A stretch of 64,000 bases of DNA from Escarpia spicata (lineage: Eukaryota; Annelida; Polychaeta; Sabellida; Siboglinidae): NCBI GenBank assembly GCA_963995525.1, contig CAXEFP010000915.1:62001-126000 (forward strand). Direction: 5' to 3'. A program made the position numbers and the translations under genes. Below the pieces are notes generated by a model that saw only the letters and a program-made list of their open reading frames with translations, ran no database searches and was not told where the DNA came from. Below are positions 11,101 to 23,100 of the stretch, one piece after another; position 1 is the first letter of the stretch, and the number at the start of each line of letters is the position of its first letter.

Positions 11101-14100
11101 TTTTAAACATTCGTTCACCTGCATAGGGACAGTTCCAATTGTAATCATTCATTCACCTGCAGCAAGCTGCTGTGTTTTATTGGGTTCAATGAAACTAGTT
11201 TTTTAATGAGATTTCCAACATGCTCTCACAAAAATTTGGACATAGACATTCCCAGACTGAAGTTGTAGTTTGTGCTAATCATGTCGTTTGACACGTCCAG
11301 TGTGATATTTCTGTTTCATTGCTTCATCTAGTGACCTGTCCATCACGTGACCTGTTGCTAGGCAAAATGTTCATCAAGCCATCACAAATGAATGCTAAAA
11401 ACATGTAGCTCTTCCATCAATGTTGTTGACATTTTTTCTTTGTGAACTAACAGAGGACAGTCGTTTAGGAGAGGACAGTCGTTTAGGAGAGGACAGTCGT
11501 TTAGGAGAGGACAGTTGTTAAGGAGAGGACAGTTGTTTAGAAGAGGACAGGGCACTTGTGTAGAATCTGGACCCATCTCAATTTCGCCATTATAACTTGA
11601 GTTTTGCCCAACTTCGATACCTCAGTGCGTTAGTTCCATTATTCAACATTATCACATGGATATTTACGTTTAAGAATTATTGTGTGTTAACGCACTTTTG
11701 AAGCGTAAATAGCGCCCCGGTTTGCATCAACATGCGCCGCTATATCGCTCATTTTACGAGCGCGATGTGGTAACGCACTACCGCAGTGATGCAGACCAGT
11801 GATGCAGACCAGCGCACACCGGGTTGCTATTTGGGCTTCAAAAATGTGCTAAGATGCAATATTTTCGTAATATATACATGCCTGGGATGATGTTGAATAA
11901 TGGGACTAACGCTCTGATGTATCAAAGTTAGGCAAAACTTAAGTAATAACAGCGAAATCGAGGTGGGTCCGGATTCTACACAAGTGCCGAGGACAGTTGT
12001 TAAGGAGAGGACAGTTGTTTAGGAGAGGACAGTTGTTTAGGAGAGGACAGTTGTTTTTGAGAAGACAGTTGGTTAGGAGATGGCAGTTGGTTAGGAGACG
12101 GCAGTTGTTTAGGAGACGACAGTTGTTAAGGAGAGGACAGTTGTTTAGAAGAGGACAGTTGTTTTTGAGAAGACAGTTGGTTAGGAGATGGCAGTTGGTT
12201 AGGAGACAGCAGTTGTTTAGGAGACGACAGTTGTTTTTGAGAGGACAGTTGTTTAGAAGAAGACAGTTGTTTTTTAGAAGAGGACAGTTGTTTTTTAGAA
12301 GACAGTTGGTTAGGAGACAACAGTTGTTAAGGAGAGGACAGTTGTTAAGGAGAGGACAGTTGTTTAGGAGAGGACAGTTGTTAAGAGGAGACAGTTGTTA
12401 AGGAGAGGACAGTTGTTTTGGAGAGGACAGTTGTTTAGGAGAGGACAGTTGTTTAGAAGAGGACGGTTGGTTAGGAGACAGCAGTTGTTTAGGAGACGGC
12501 AGTTGTTTAGGAGAGGACAGTTGTTAAGGAGAGGACAGTTGTTTAGGAGAGAACTGTGTGCAGGAAAGATATATTTAACAGATTTGTCACTGATGAATTT
12601 AAACTTTCATGTAATGAACATTATCCTAGTGACATCAGTTTCTAGTTAACATTGGTGCCTGTTGTAACAGAATTGTACACAAGCTTGACCTGTGTTATCT
12701 GTATACTGTATACTATTATTTGTTATCTGTATACTATTATGTGTTATCTGTATACTGTATACTATTATGTGTTATCTGTATACTATTATGTGTTATTTGT
12801 ATACTGTATACTATTATGTGTTATTTGTATACTGTATACTATTATGTGTTATCTGTATACTATTATGTGTTATCTGTATACTATTATGTGTTATCTGTAT
12901 ACTAATATGTGTTATCTGTATACTATTATGTGTTATCTGTATACTAATATGTGTTATCTGTATACTATTATGTGTTATCTGTATTCTATTATGATGTTGT
13001 AGGCGGAAGATGGTTGGTTCAGCAGAAAGTGCAGAAAAATCAACCACTCAACGAGTCGTCTCTCTTTCGTTGTTCCATCCTTTCTCAACTTCTCCTTCAT
13101 TGATGATGGTATGCACAATGTTCTTACTCAGTAACTTTGTTGATGATGGCACGCACAATGTTCTTACCCATTAACTTTGTTGATGATGGCACGCACAATG
13201 TTCTTACCCATTAACTTTGTTGATGATGGTATGCACAATGTTCTTACCCAGTAACTTTGTTGATGATGGCACGCACAATGTTCTTACTCATTAACTTTGT
13301 TGATGATGGCACGCACAATGTTCTTACCCATTAACTTTGTTGATGATGGCACGCACAATGTTCTTACCCATTAACTTTGTTGATGATGGCATGCACAATG
13401 TTCTTACCCATTAACTTTGTTGATGATGGCACGCACAATGTTCTTACCCATTAACTTTGTTGATGATGGCATGCACAATGTTCTTACCCATTAACTTTGT
13501 TGATGATGGCACGCACAATGTTCTTACTCATTAACTTTGTTGATGATGGCACACACAATGTTCTTACCCAGTAACTTTGTTGATGATGGCATGCATAATG
13601 TTCTTACTCATTAACTTTGTTGATGATGGCACGCACAATGTTCTTACCCATTAACTTTTTTGATGATGGCACGCACAATGTTCTTACCCATTAACTTTGT
13701 TGATGATGGCACACACAATGTTCTTACCCATTAACTTTGTTGATGATGGTACGCACAATGTTCTTACTCATTAACTTTGTTGATGATGGCACGCACAATG
13801 TTCTTACCCATTAACTTTGTTGATGATGGCACGCACAATGTTCTTACCCATTAACTTTTTTGATGATGGTATGCACAATGTTCTTACCCATTAACTTTGT
13901 TGATGATGGCACACACAATGTTCTTACCCATTAACTTTGTTGATGATGGCATGCACAATGTTCTTACTCATTAACTTTGTTGATGATGGTATGCACAATG
14001 TTCTTACCCATTAACTTTATTGATGATGGTACGCACAATGTTCTTACCCATTAACTTTGTTGATGATGGTACGCACAATGTTCTTACCCATTAACTTTGT

Positions 14101-17100
14101 TGATGATGGTACGCACAATGTTCTTACTCATTAACTTTTTTGATGATGGTATGCACAATGTTCTTACCCAGTAACTTTGTTGATGATGGCACGAACAATG
14201 TTCTTACCCATTAACTTTGTTGATGATGGTACGCACAATGTTCTTACTCATTAACTTTGTTGATGATGGTACGCACAATGTTCTTACTCAGTAACTTTGT
14301 TGATAATGGTACGCACAATGTTCTTACTCATTTACTTTGTTGATGATGGTACGCACAATGTTCTTACTCATTAACTTTGTTGATGATGGTACGCACAATG
14401 TTCTTACTCATTAACTTTGTTGATGATGGTACGCACAATGTTCTTACTCATTAACTTTTTTGATGATGGTACGCACAATGTTCTTACCCATTAACTTTGT
14501 TGATGATGGCACACACAATGTTCTTACCCAGTAACTTTGTTGATGATGGTACGCACAATGTTCTTACCCATTAACTTTGTTGATTATGGCACGCACAATG
14601 TTCTTACCCATTAACTTTGTTGATGATGGTACGCACAATGTTCTTACTCATTAACTTTGTTGATGATGGTACGCACAATGTTCTTACTCAGTAACTTTGT
14701 TGATGATGGTACGCACAATGTTCTTACTCATTTACTTTGTTGATGATGGTACGCACAATGTTCTTACTCAGTAACTTTGTTGATGATGGTATGCATAATG
14801 TTCTTACTCACTAACTTTGTTGATGATGGTACGCATAATGTTCTTACTCACTAACTTTGTTGATGATGGTATGCATAATGTTCTTACTCATTAACTTTGT
14901 TGATGATGGTATGCATAATGTTCTTACTCACTAACTTTGTTGATGATGGTATGCATAATGTTCTTACTCACTAACTTTGTTGATGATGGTACGCACAATG
15001 TTCTTACTCATTAACTTTGTTGATGATGGCACGCACAATGTTCTTACTCAGTAACTTTGTTGATGATGGTACGCACAATGTTCTTACTCATTAACTTTGT
15101 TGATGATGGTATGTACAATGTTCTTACTCATTAACTTTGTTGATGATGGTACGCACAATGATACACTCATGCACACCGCACATGTACATACATGATACAA
15201 CTATATATTGAAGTAACTTCACATTTTCCTATAAACCAAGCGTGTCTTTTTTGTGTGAGATATGTTGGTAACTGTTACCTTAACGTGACACAAGTGTTAA
15301 TTCGGTGGTTCTTACAGTGTACTTTGTTTTCCAGATCCTCTCCTACACATTAGTATAGATGACAGCAGGAAACTGCTGTATACATTATCAGAGAAAGGAA
15401 CCATTCAGGTACAATGTTTCTTATTGGTTATGGTATTTTATTTTATTTTAAAGTTGTATTATGACACAAATAATATTTCAATTAACTTGCAAACTTGTTA
15501 TCAAAAAATAAATGTAATTTTACAAGTATTGGTAATTGTGCAATGTTTATAGGAAATGTTGTTTATGTTAGCAGTGTTTACACAGAGATGTTTACACAAA
15601 GATCCCATCATGTCTAATCCTGTTCAGGTCTCCAGGATTGATAAAATCATAGCTTTAAAAATGACACTTATTTGTCATTGAGTAAAAGTGATAAATAAAA
15701 ATTACAACTAAATCTGTGGTCAGATCTTCTAAAACACCGGGATGAGAAATTTCCGTTTTTGCCGGATTTCCGGTTTTTATACTGCTCCAAAGAGCATTTT
15801 TGTGAATCGTGTAAATCCGGGGAGAAAAAAATGAATGTTGGGGGGTAAGGCATATAAAATCCTGGACAATTCACTGACGATCTATCTGCGGATTGAGTTA
15901 ACCATCTATACCGGGTGTCGCCATGACATTAATGACGTTGCCTGGCGATTAGAGACAGAACCGACCCAACCGAACCCGTGAATCTGCGAAGTAAAACCCT
16001 TACTTCTGTCAGCTGTTCGCTATTGAAAATGTTAACATTTTCTATTGAATATTGCTCAAAATACACCATATGTTGTCTACAATTAAAACATATCTCTGAG
16101 GTGTCCCCCCTTCCCCATTAGATGAAACAGTCCTCTCGGACTGAAATGTGGGCCACAGCAAAATTTCCGTTTTTTTCTCTGAATGTTACTCTCATCCCTG
16201 AAAACAGGATCACTACACAGATCATAAAATGCTTGCATAGAACTTTTAAAGACATTTTATGTATGTAAATGGGTCGAAACTGGATCTTTACTCAGTGTCA
16301 AAAACATAGACATACATGCATTGATTGAATAATAACTGTTCGTGCCCAGTTCTGTAGACATATGTTGAATGGAGTGTTTGCCATGACAGCTGTTTGACCT
16401 TGGAGAAGACGGCAAGGGCATGGGGTGGGTGGCAGCCATATCTCAGCAGACGACACTCCAGAACTCTGCTCTTGTGGCCAGGTGAGTTCTACAGAAGACG
16501 TTTTGATTGGTCTCCCAAGGATAAAAACTATTTTTATTACTGTTTGTCTTTTATGTGTAGTTGTAAAATATGCACTTGTAAGTTGCTTCTAGATTCAATT
16601 ACGTTCATAATTTGGAAGTGTAGTAAGTTACCTTTCTGAGTCCTTGTTTGCTCAGATAGAGCTTTCAGAATCCTCTCGATGCTTTCATCAGTGTTGTGAA
16701 TCTGTGTGTGTCTGTGTGTCTGTGTGTGTCCATGTGTCTGTGTGTGTCTGTGTGTATCCATGTGTGTCCGTGTGTGTCCATATGTGTCCGTGTGTGTCCA
16801 TGTGTGTCTGTGTGTGTCCATGTGTGTCTGTGTGTTTATATGTGTCCGAGTGTGTCCATGTGTGCATGTGTGTGTCCATGTGTGTCTGTGTGTCTGTGTG
16901 TGTCCATGTGTGTCTGTGTGTGTTCATATGTGTCTGTGTGTGTCCATGTGTGTCTGTGTGTTCATATGTGTCCGTGTGTGTCCATGTGTGTGTCCGAGTG
17001 TGTCCATGTGTGCGTGTGTGTGTGTCTGTGTGTGTCCGTGTGTGTCCGTGTGTGTCTGTGTGTGTCCATATGTGTCCGTGTGTGTCCGTGCGTGTCCGTG

Positions 17101-20100
17101 CGTGTGTGTCCATGTGTGTCTGTGTGTGACCATGTGTGTCTGTGTGTGTCCGAATATGTCCATGTGTGCGTGTGTGTCCATGTGTGTCTGTGTATGTCCA
17201 TGTGTCTGTGTGTGACCATGTGTGTCTGTGTGTGTCCATGTGTGTCCGTGTGTGTCCGTGTGTGTCCGTGTGTGTCCATGTGTGTCCGAGTATGTCCATG
17301 TGTGTCCATGTGTGTCTGTGTGTGTCCGTGTGTGTCCATGTGTGTCCATCTGTGTGTGTGATGAGAACATATTTAAAAAGAATACACTGTTGGTTTCCAT
17401 AGAACTATAGACAAGTCAAACTTCAAGCCAATAGTACACATCGCTGCCATCTCAAAGACGGAGTCCATTAATGTCCACCTGGTGGCCATTACACACACTG
17501 GTGAGTGCCATTAAGTCAGAAAAATGCACTTGAAATGTTACACAAGTTTCATGTATCGCTGCATCTTAAATGCACAGTTTTATTGGCAGAAATGGAAAAA
17601 TGCAATACATTAGCTGTTTTATACAAAATGTGTGTTTTACATTAACAACTAAAAATAAAGTTGAAATAATAAACTTTTTGATGTAAACAAAATGTACCAT
17701 GCTTATTTTTTCCAAAAAATTTTTGTTTTTGATCATTAAACCTATTTTAAAATTAGTGTAAACATGCATCTAAGAATCGCTGAGTGTGCGACGTAAACAT
17801 GCTGAATATGAGACTAGAGACAGTGGAATAAACTACGTTGTGTTTGCAGGAGTGCGCCTGTACTTCACAACGTGTCCCTTCTACCAGCGAAGTCGCCCCT
17901 CCATGTTGTCTCTCATCCACGTGCCCATGCCCCCGGGGTTCTCTGCCAGTGCCCCTCCGCAACGTCCCACTCGTGTCCACATCGCCCACTACAGGAAGGG
18001 TATGGTACCGCCATGTGGGGGTCATTTAAATCTCCACCATTTTGTGCAAATATTGTCTAATTTGGAAACGCTGCCATTCTTTAACGAACACATACAAATA
18101 TAATTCTTGAAAATGTTCACTATACATTCTATTGCATTTGTTAAAATGCTGTGTTTAAAATTTTTTAATAACTGGTAAAATGCAGAAAATACTTGTTTGT
18201 TTTGCAATAAATACTGGTTTATCTTTCAAACTATTGATGTTTTTTTATTTTGGGTAATTGCACAGAGTATAGTATGCTGAATGCAACATTGAAAACCTTA
18301 ATTACCACCAGAAATATAATTTTTCCAAATGCAGAATTTTTTTGGGTTGTTGAGAAAATAGGAAAATAGTCATCAAAGATTGCATAATGGATTTGATTAC
18401 TTTATATATCGACACACTTGATCCGTGAATAATAGTTATTTAGAAGTAAGTAATTGTTATAAAAGTAGACTTTATTGAAACTACAATCAGCCCAATCAAG
18501 GGATGAGTGAGTAAAACAAACGAAGCTATCATAATCTTGCAGAAAACCAGTTTGAGTAATTTTTGTCAAAAAGCACCATTTCACTTGGCGTGTCTGGACT
18601 TAATGGTTGATCAGAATGGAATGAATGTGTTTTTTACCTTGGAATGTTCATTGGAAATTAACACAGTTCAAGAGGTTGTTCGATGCAAGTCGGTGGCTGT
18701 TGTCATTGTAAGCTTAAAAAACCAACCCTAAGATGGTGTAAGTTATTGTCAGATGTGTACATTTTAAAGATTCAGCTTTGCAAAACATTTTATGTAGTGC
18801 GAGTTCTGCAGAAAACATCACACACAAATACGTAGTCACTCTTACCTTGTGTGGCCCTGTATAACAATCTTACCTTGTGTGGCCCTGTATAACAATCTTA
18901 CCTTGTGTGGCCCTGTATAACAATCTTACCTTGTGTGGCCCTGTATAACAATCTTACCCTGTGTGGCCCTGTATAACAATCTTACCTTGTGTTGCCCTGT
19001 ATAACAATCTTACCTTGTGTGGCCCTGTATAACAATCTTACCTTGTGTTGCCCTGTATAACAATCTTACCTTGTGTTGCCCTGTATAACAATCTTACCTT
19101 GTGTGGCCCTGTATAACAATCTTACCTTGTGTGACCCTGTATAACAATCTTACCTTGTGTGGCCCTGTATAACAATCTTACCTTGTGTGACCCTGTATAA
19201 CAATCTTACCTTGTGTGGCCCTGTATAACAATCTTACCTTGTGTTGCCCTGTATAACAATCTTACCTTGTGTTGCCCTGTATAACAATCTTACCTTGTGT
19301 GGCCCTGTATAACAATCTTACCTTGTGTTGCCCTGTATAACAATCTTACCTTGTGTGGCCCTGTATAACAATCTTACCTTGTGTGGCCCTGTATAACAAT
19401 CTTACCTTGTGTGGCCCTGCATAACAATATATTAAGTTGGCCAAGTTCTGAGAGAACTACTCAGGTAGAGATATAATTTTTTTTAATCCTAACTTGGTGG
19501 TGATTGTGTAGCCTATATCACTTGATGGTGATTGTGTGTCACTTGGTGGTAATTGTGTAAGCCTGTGTCAAATGGTGGTGACTCTGTAGCCTGTGTCACT
19601 TGGTGATGATTGTGTAAGCCTGTGTCATATGGTGGTGACTCTGTAGCCTGTGTCACTTGGTGGTGATTGTGTAAGCCTGTGTCATATGGTGGTGACTCTG
19701 TAGCCTGTGTCACTTGGTGGTGATTGTGTAAGCCTGTGTCATATGGTGGTGACTCTGTAGCCTGTGTCACTTGGTGGTGATTGTGTAGCCTGCATCACCA
19801 GAGACCGTGTTGGTGGTGACTCTGTAGCCTGTGTCACCAGAGACCATGTTGTTGGTGGTGACTCTGTAGCCCATGTCACCTTGTGGTGATTGTGTAGCCT
19901 GTGTTACCAGGGACTAAGCTGTTGGTGGTGACTGTAGCCTGTGTCACTTGGTAATTGTGTTGCCTGTGTCACCTTGTGGTGATTGTATAGCATGTGTCAC
20001 CAAGGACCATGTTGTTGGTGGTGTCTTTGTAGCCTGTGTCACCACGGACCATGTTGTTGGTGGTGACTCTGTAGCCTGTGTCACCACGGACCATGTTGTT

Positions 20101-23100
20101 GGTGGTTTCTGGGAAAAACTGGTTTTTGACAGGGCAGCGGGAAATACCCGGCATTTACCGGTATTTACCAGTAATTTCTGGGAATAACTCCTAAAACGAG
20201 AATAAGTCCATAACTGAGATTAACATTCGTTAGTTCCTGTAACTAAACCTAGTCCAGCTGGAAAGATAATTAATATCGAGAGCAAATACTGGTTACCAGT
20301 CCAGGTCTAATCCTTGTTTGTGTTTGCCAGGAAATCCATGACATGAAAGAGTAAAATATTCAGTTAGTAAATAAATGTCATTGTTACTTTCATAAAGGAC
20401 AGTGCTCAATTCTGCTGTCTGGGTCTTCTTCTAAAGAAGTATGGTGATGAAGTCATATAGCCTGTACTAGTGCTGTCTCATATTGTCAGGTGTCAGTTTG
20501 CAATCTGTTTAAAGAACAAAGAAATGTTGAGCTTTGGACATTGGCAGGTACGTATCAGGGTCCATACACAATGACAGATACCAAATTCAAGGCATTTTAA
20601 TAGAGAATGAACTGGTGCCAGACTATTGACTGCAACCCACAGCTGGTCAACAAAAGATGGAGTGACATGAAAATGCTAATCAGTAACACATAGTAACAGC
20701 CATGTCAATTTAAGTGGTCATGGAAGATAAATTTGAAAGAACAGGAAGCCCTGCATCATAGAAAGGGTCCATGGGACCATGGGCAACTGTTGTGCAATAT
20801 ATGCTGATGGGCAGCAGAAGTGCTCCCCTGCCAGAGTGGGGAGGGTGGCTACTGATGAACAAAGGTTACCAGGGTCAGTGGGCAACTGTAGCCAACAGCA
20901 GTTCCATGGGTTATGCAATATAAGCTGATAAGGCAACTTTATTTATTTGTTGCAGTTTTCAGTCAAACTACATTATGTTTGTCCAGAATCATTCTGGTGA
21001 TGGTACAGTAGCTTTATTGCAATACAGCTCCAAATTTAATACTTTTAAATGTTGTTCCCATTATCCTGGTTTTTACCACTTGTTGAGGGTTTTTTCCCAA
21101 GACAGCATTTACCGGTATTTTCCACCCGGTGTTTACCAGGGTGGGAAAAACGTGCCAACCCTGGTGTCACTTGGTGGTGACTCTGTAGCCTGTGTCACTT
21201 GGTGGTGATTGTGTAGCCTGTGTCACTTGGTGGTGATTGTGTAGCCTGTGTCACTTGGTGGTGATTGTGTAGCCTGTATCACTTGGTGGTGATTGTGTAG
21301 CCTGTGTCACTTAGTGATGATTGTGAAGCCTGTGTCAACAGGAAACATATTGGTGGTGATTGTGTAGCCTGTGTCAACAGGAAACATGTTGGTGGTGATT
21401 GTGTAGCCTGTGTCAACAGGAAACATGTTGGTGGTGATTGTGTAGCCAGTGTCACCAGGGACCATGTTGTTGGTGACTCTGTAGCCTGTGTCACCAGAGA
21501 CCATGTTGTTGGTGGTGACTCTGTAGCCTGTGTCACCAGGGACCCTGTTGCTGGCAGCAGCCACTGCGGAGGATGGGGACGTGTTGTGGACGACGACTGC
21601 TGACAGTTTCCCCTTCCAACTCCACCTGCGCGAGACACACGTGAGTGCAGCTTTATTCTCACTCTCTCATTTTGTGCTTTATAAGAGTGACACACAACAT
21701 GTTCCATGGCCATTGGCGGGGTAACGTTTTATGGTCAGTCACGAGGGAGCCATCTGAGTCTGTGCAGCTGATTGAAGTTGCTGTATCAATTTATTAAATC
21801 ATGAACTGCAGTTTAAGTTTTGGCATACAGCAGTGTCAACTGGCCATGGCAGTCTGAAGCAGAGAGAGTAAGATCCAAGTAGTTGTCTTGGTATTTTTGC
21901 TGTGGAATGATAATATAATTGTGAAATGTTAAAGATCTATGTGGTGACATTTTGTTTTCCTATTTGATGTTACTTTGTTGATGAACATTGCACATTAAAA
22001 TGTCATCTTATAAATGTTATGTTGCTGTTTTAATGGCTTTTGTCTTGTCCACTGAAGATGACAATGGCTACAAAAGGGTGAAATAATTAATCTGTCTGTT
22101 ATGTCACATGTTGCCTAGCAACCAGGTCTTTCAAAAATGTTGCCATAAATGTAAAGCTGCCAGACATTGTATTTTTCGTGGGAATTCTAGCCCCAACTTT
22201 TTCTTGGCAAAAAGGGCAAATTTGCCTAAGCGAGAACATTATATGCGGGAATGGTTAATATGTTGTATGTATGAGGCCACTGAACTTCACTGTATGTAGG
22301 AAGAGATCCAGGATGTGTCTTGTATGTAGGAAGAGATCCAGGTCAGAGTCTGGATGTTTCTTGTATGTAGGAAGAGATCCAGGTCAGAGTCTGGATGTGT
22401 CTTGTATGTAGGAAGAGGTCCAGGTCAGAGTCTGGATGTGTCTTGTATGTAGGAACAGATCCAGGTCAGAGTCTGGATGTGTCTTGTATGTAGGAAGCGG
22501 TCCAGGTCAGAGTCTGGATGTGTCTTGTATGCAGGAAGAGGTACAGGTCAGAGACTGGATGTGTCTTGTATGTAGGAAGAGGTGTAAGTCAAAGTCTGGA
22601 TGTTTCTTGTATGTAGGAAGAGATCGAAGTCAGAGTCTGGATGTGTCTTATATGTAGGAAGAGGTCCAAGTCAGAGTCTGTATGTGTCTTGTATGCAGGA
22701 AGAGGTCCAGGTCAGAGTCTGGATGTGTCTTGTGTGCAGGAAGAGGTCCAGGTCAGAGTCTGGATGTGTCTTGTGTGTAGGAAGAGGTCCAGGTCAGAGT
22801 CTGGATGTGTCTTGTGTGCAGGAAGAGGTCCAGGTCAGAGTCTGGATGTGTCTTGTTTGCAGGAAGAGGTCCAGGTCAGAGTCTGGATGTGTCTTGTATG
22901 TAGGAAGAGGTCCAGGTCAGAGTCTGGATGTGTCTTGTGTGTAGGAAGAGGTCCAGGTCAGAGTCTGGATGTTTCTTGTGTGTAGGAAGAGGTCCAGGTC
23001 AGAGTCTGGATGTGTCTTGTGTGTAGGAAGAGGTCCAGGTCAGAGTCTGGATGTGTCTTGTGTGTAGGAAGAGATCCAGGTCAGAGTCTGGATGTGTCTT

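Noticed and set aside
16644..17402. Cys-Val and His-Thr repeat proteins on both strands, such as those resembling metallothionein- or histidine-rich peptides
   Set aside because: Translations of a GTGTGTCC simple repeat in intron 8.
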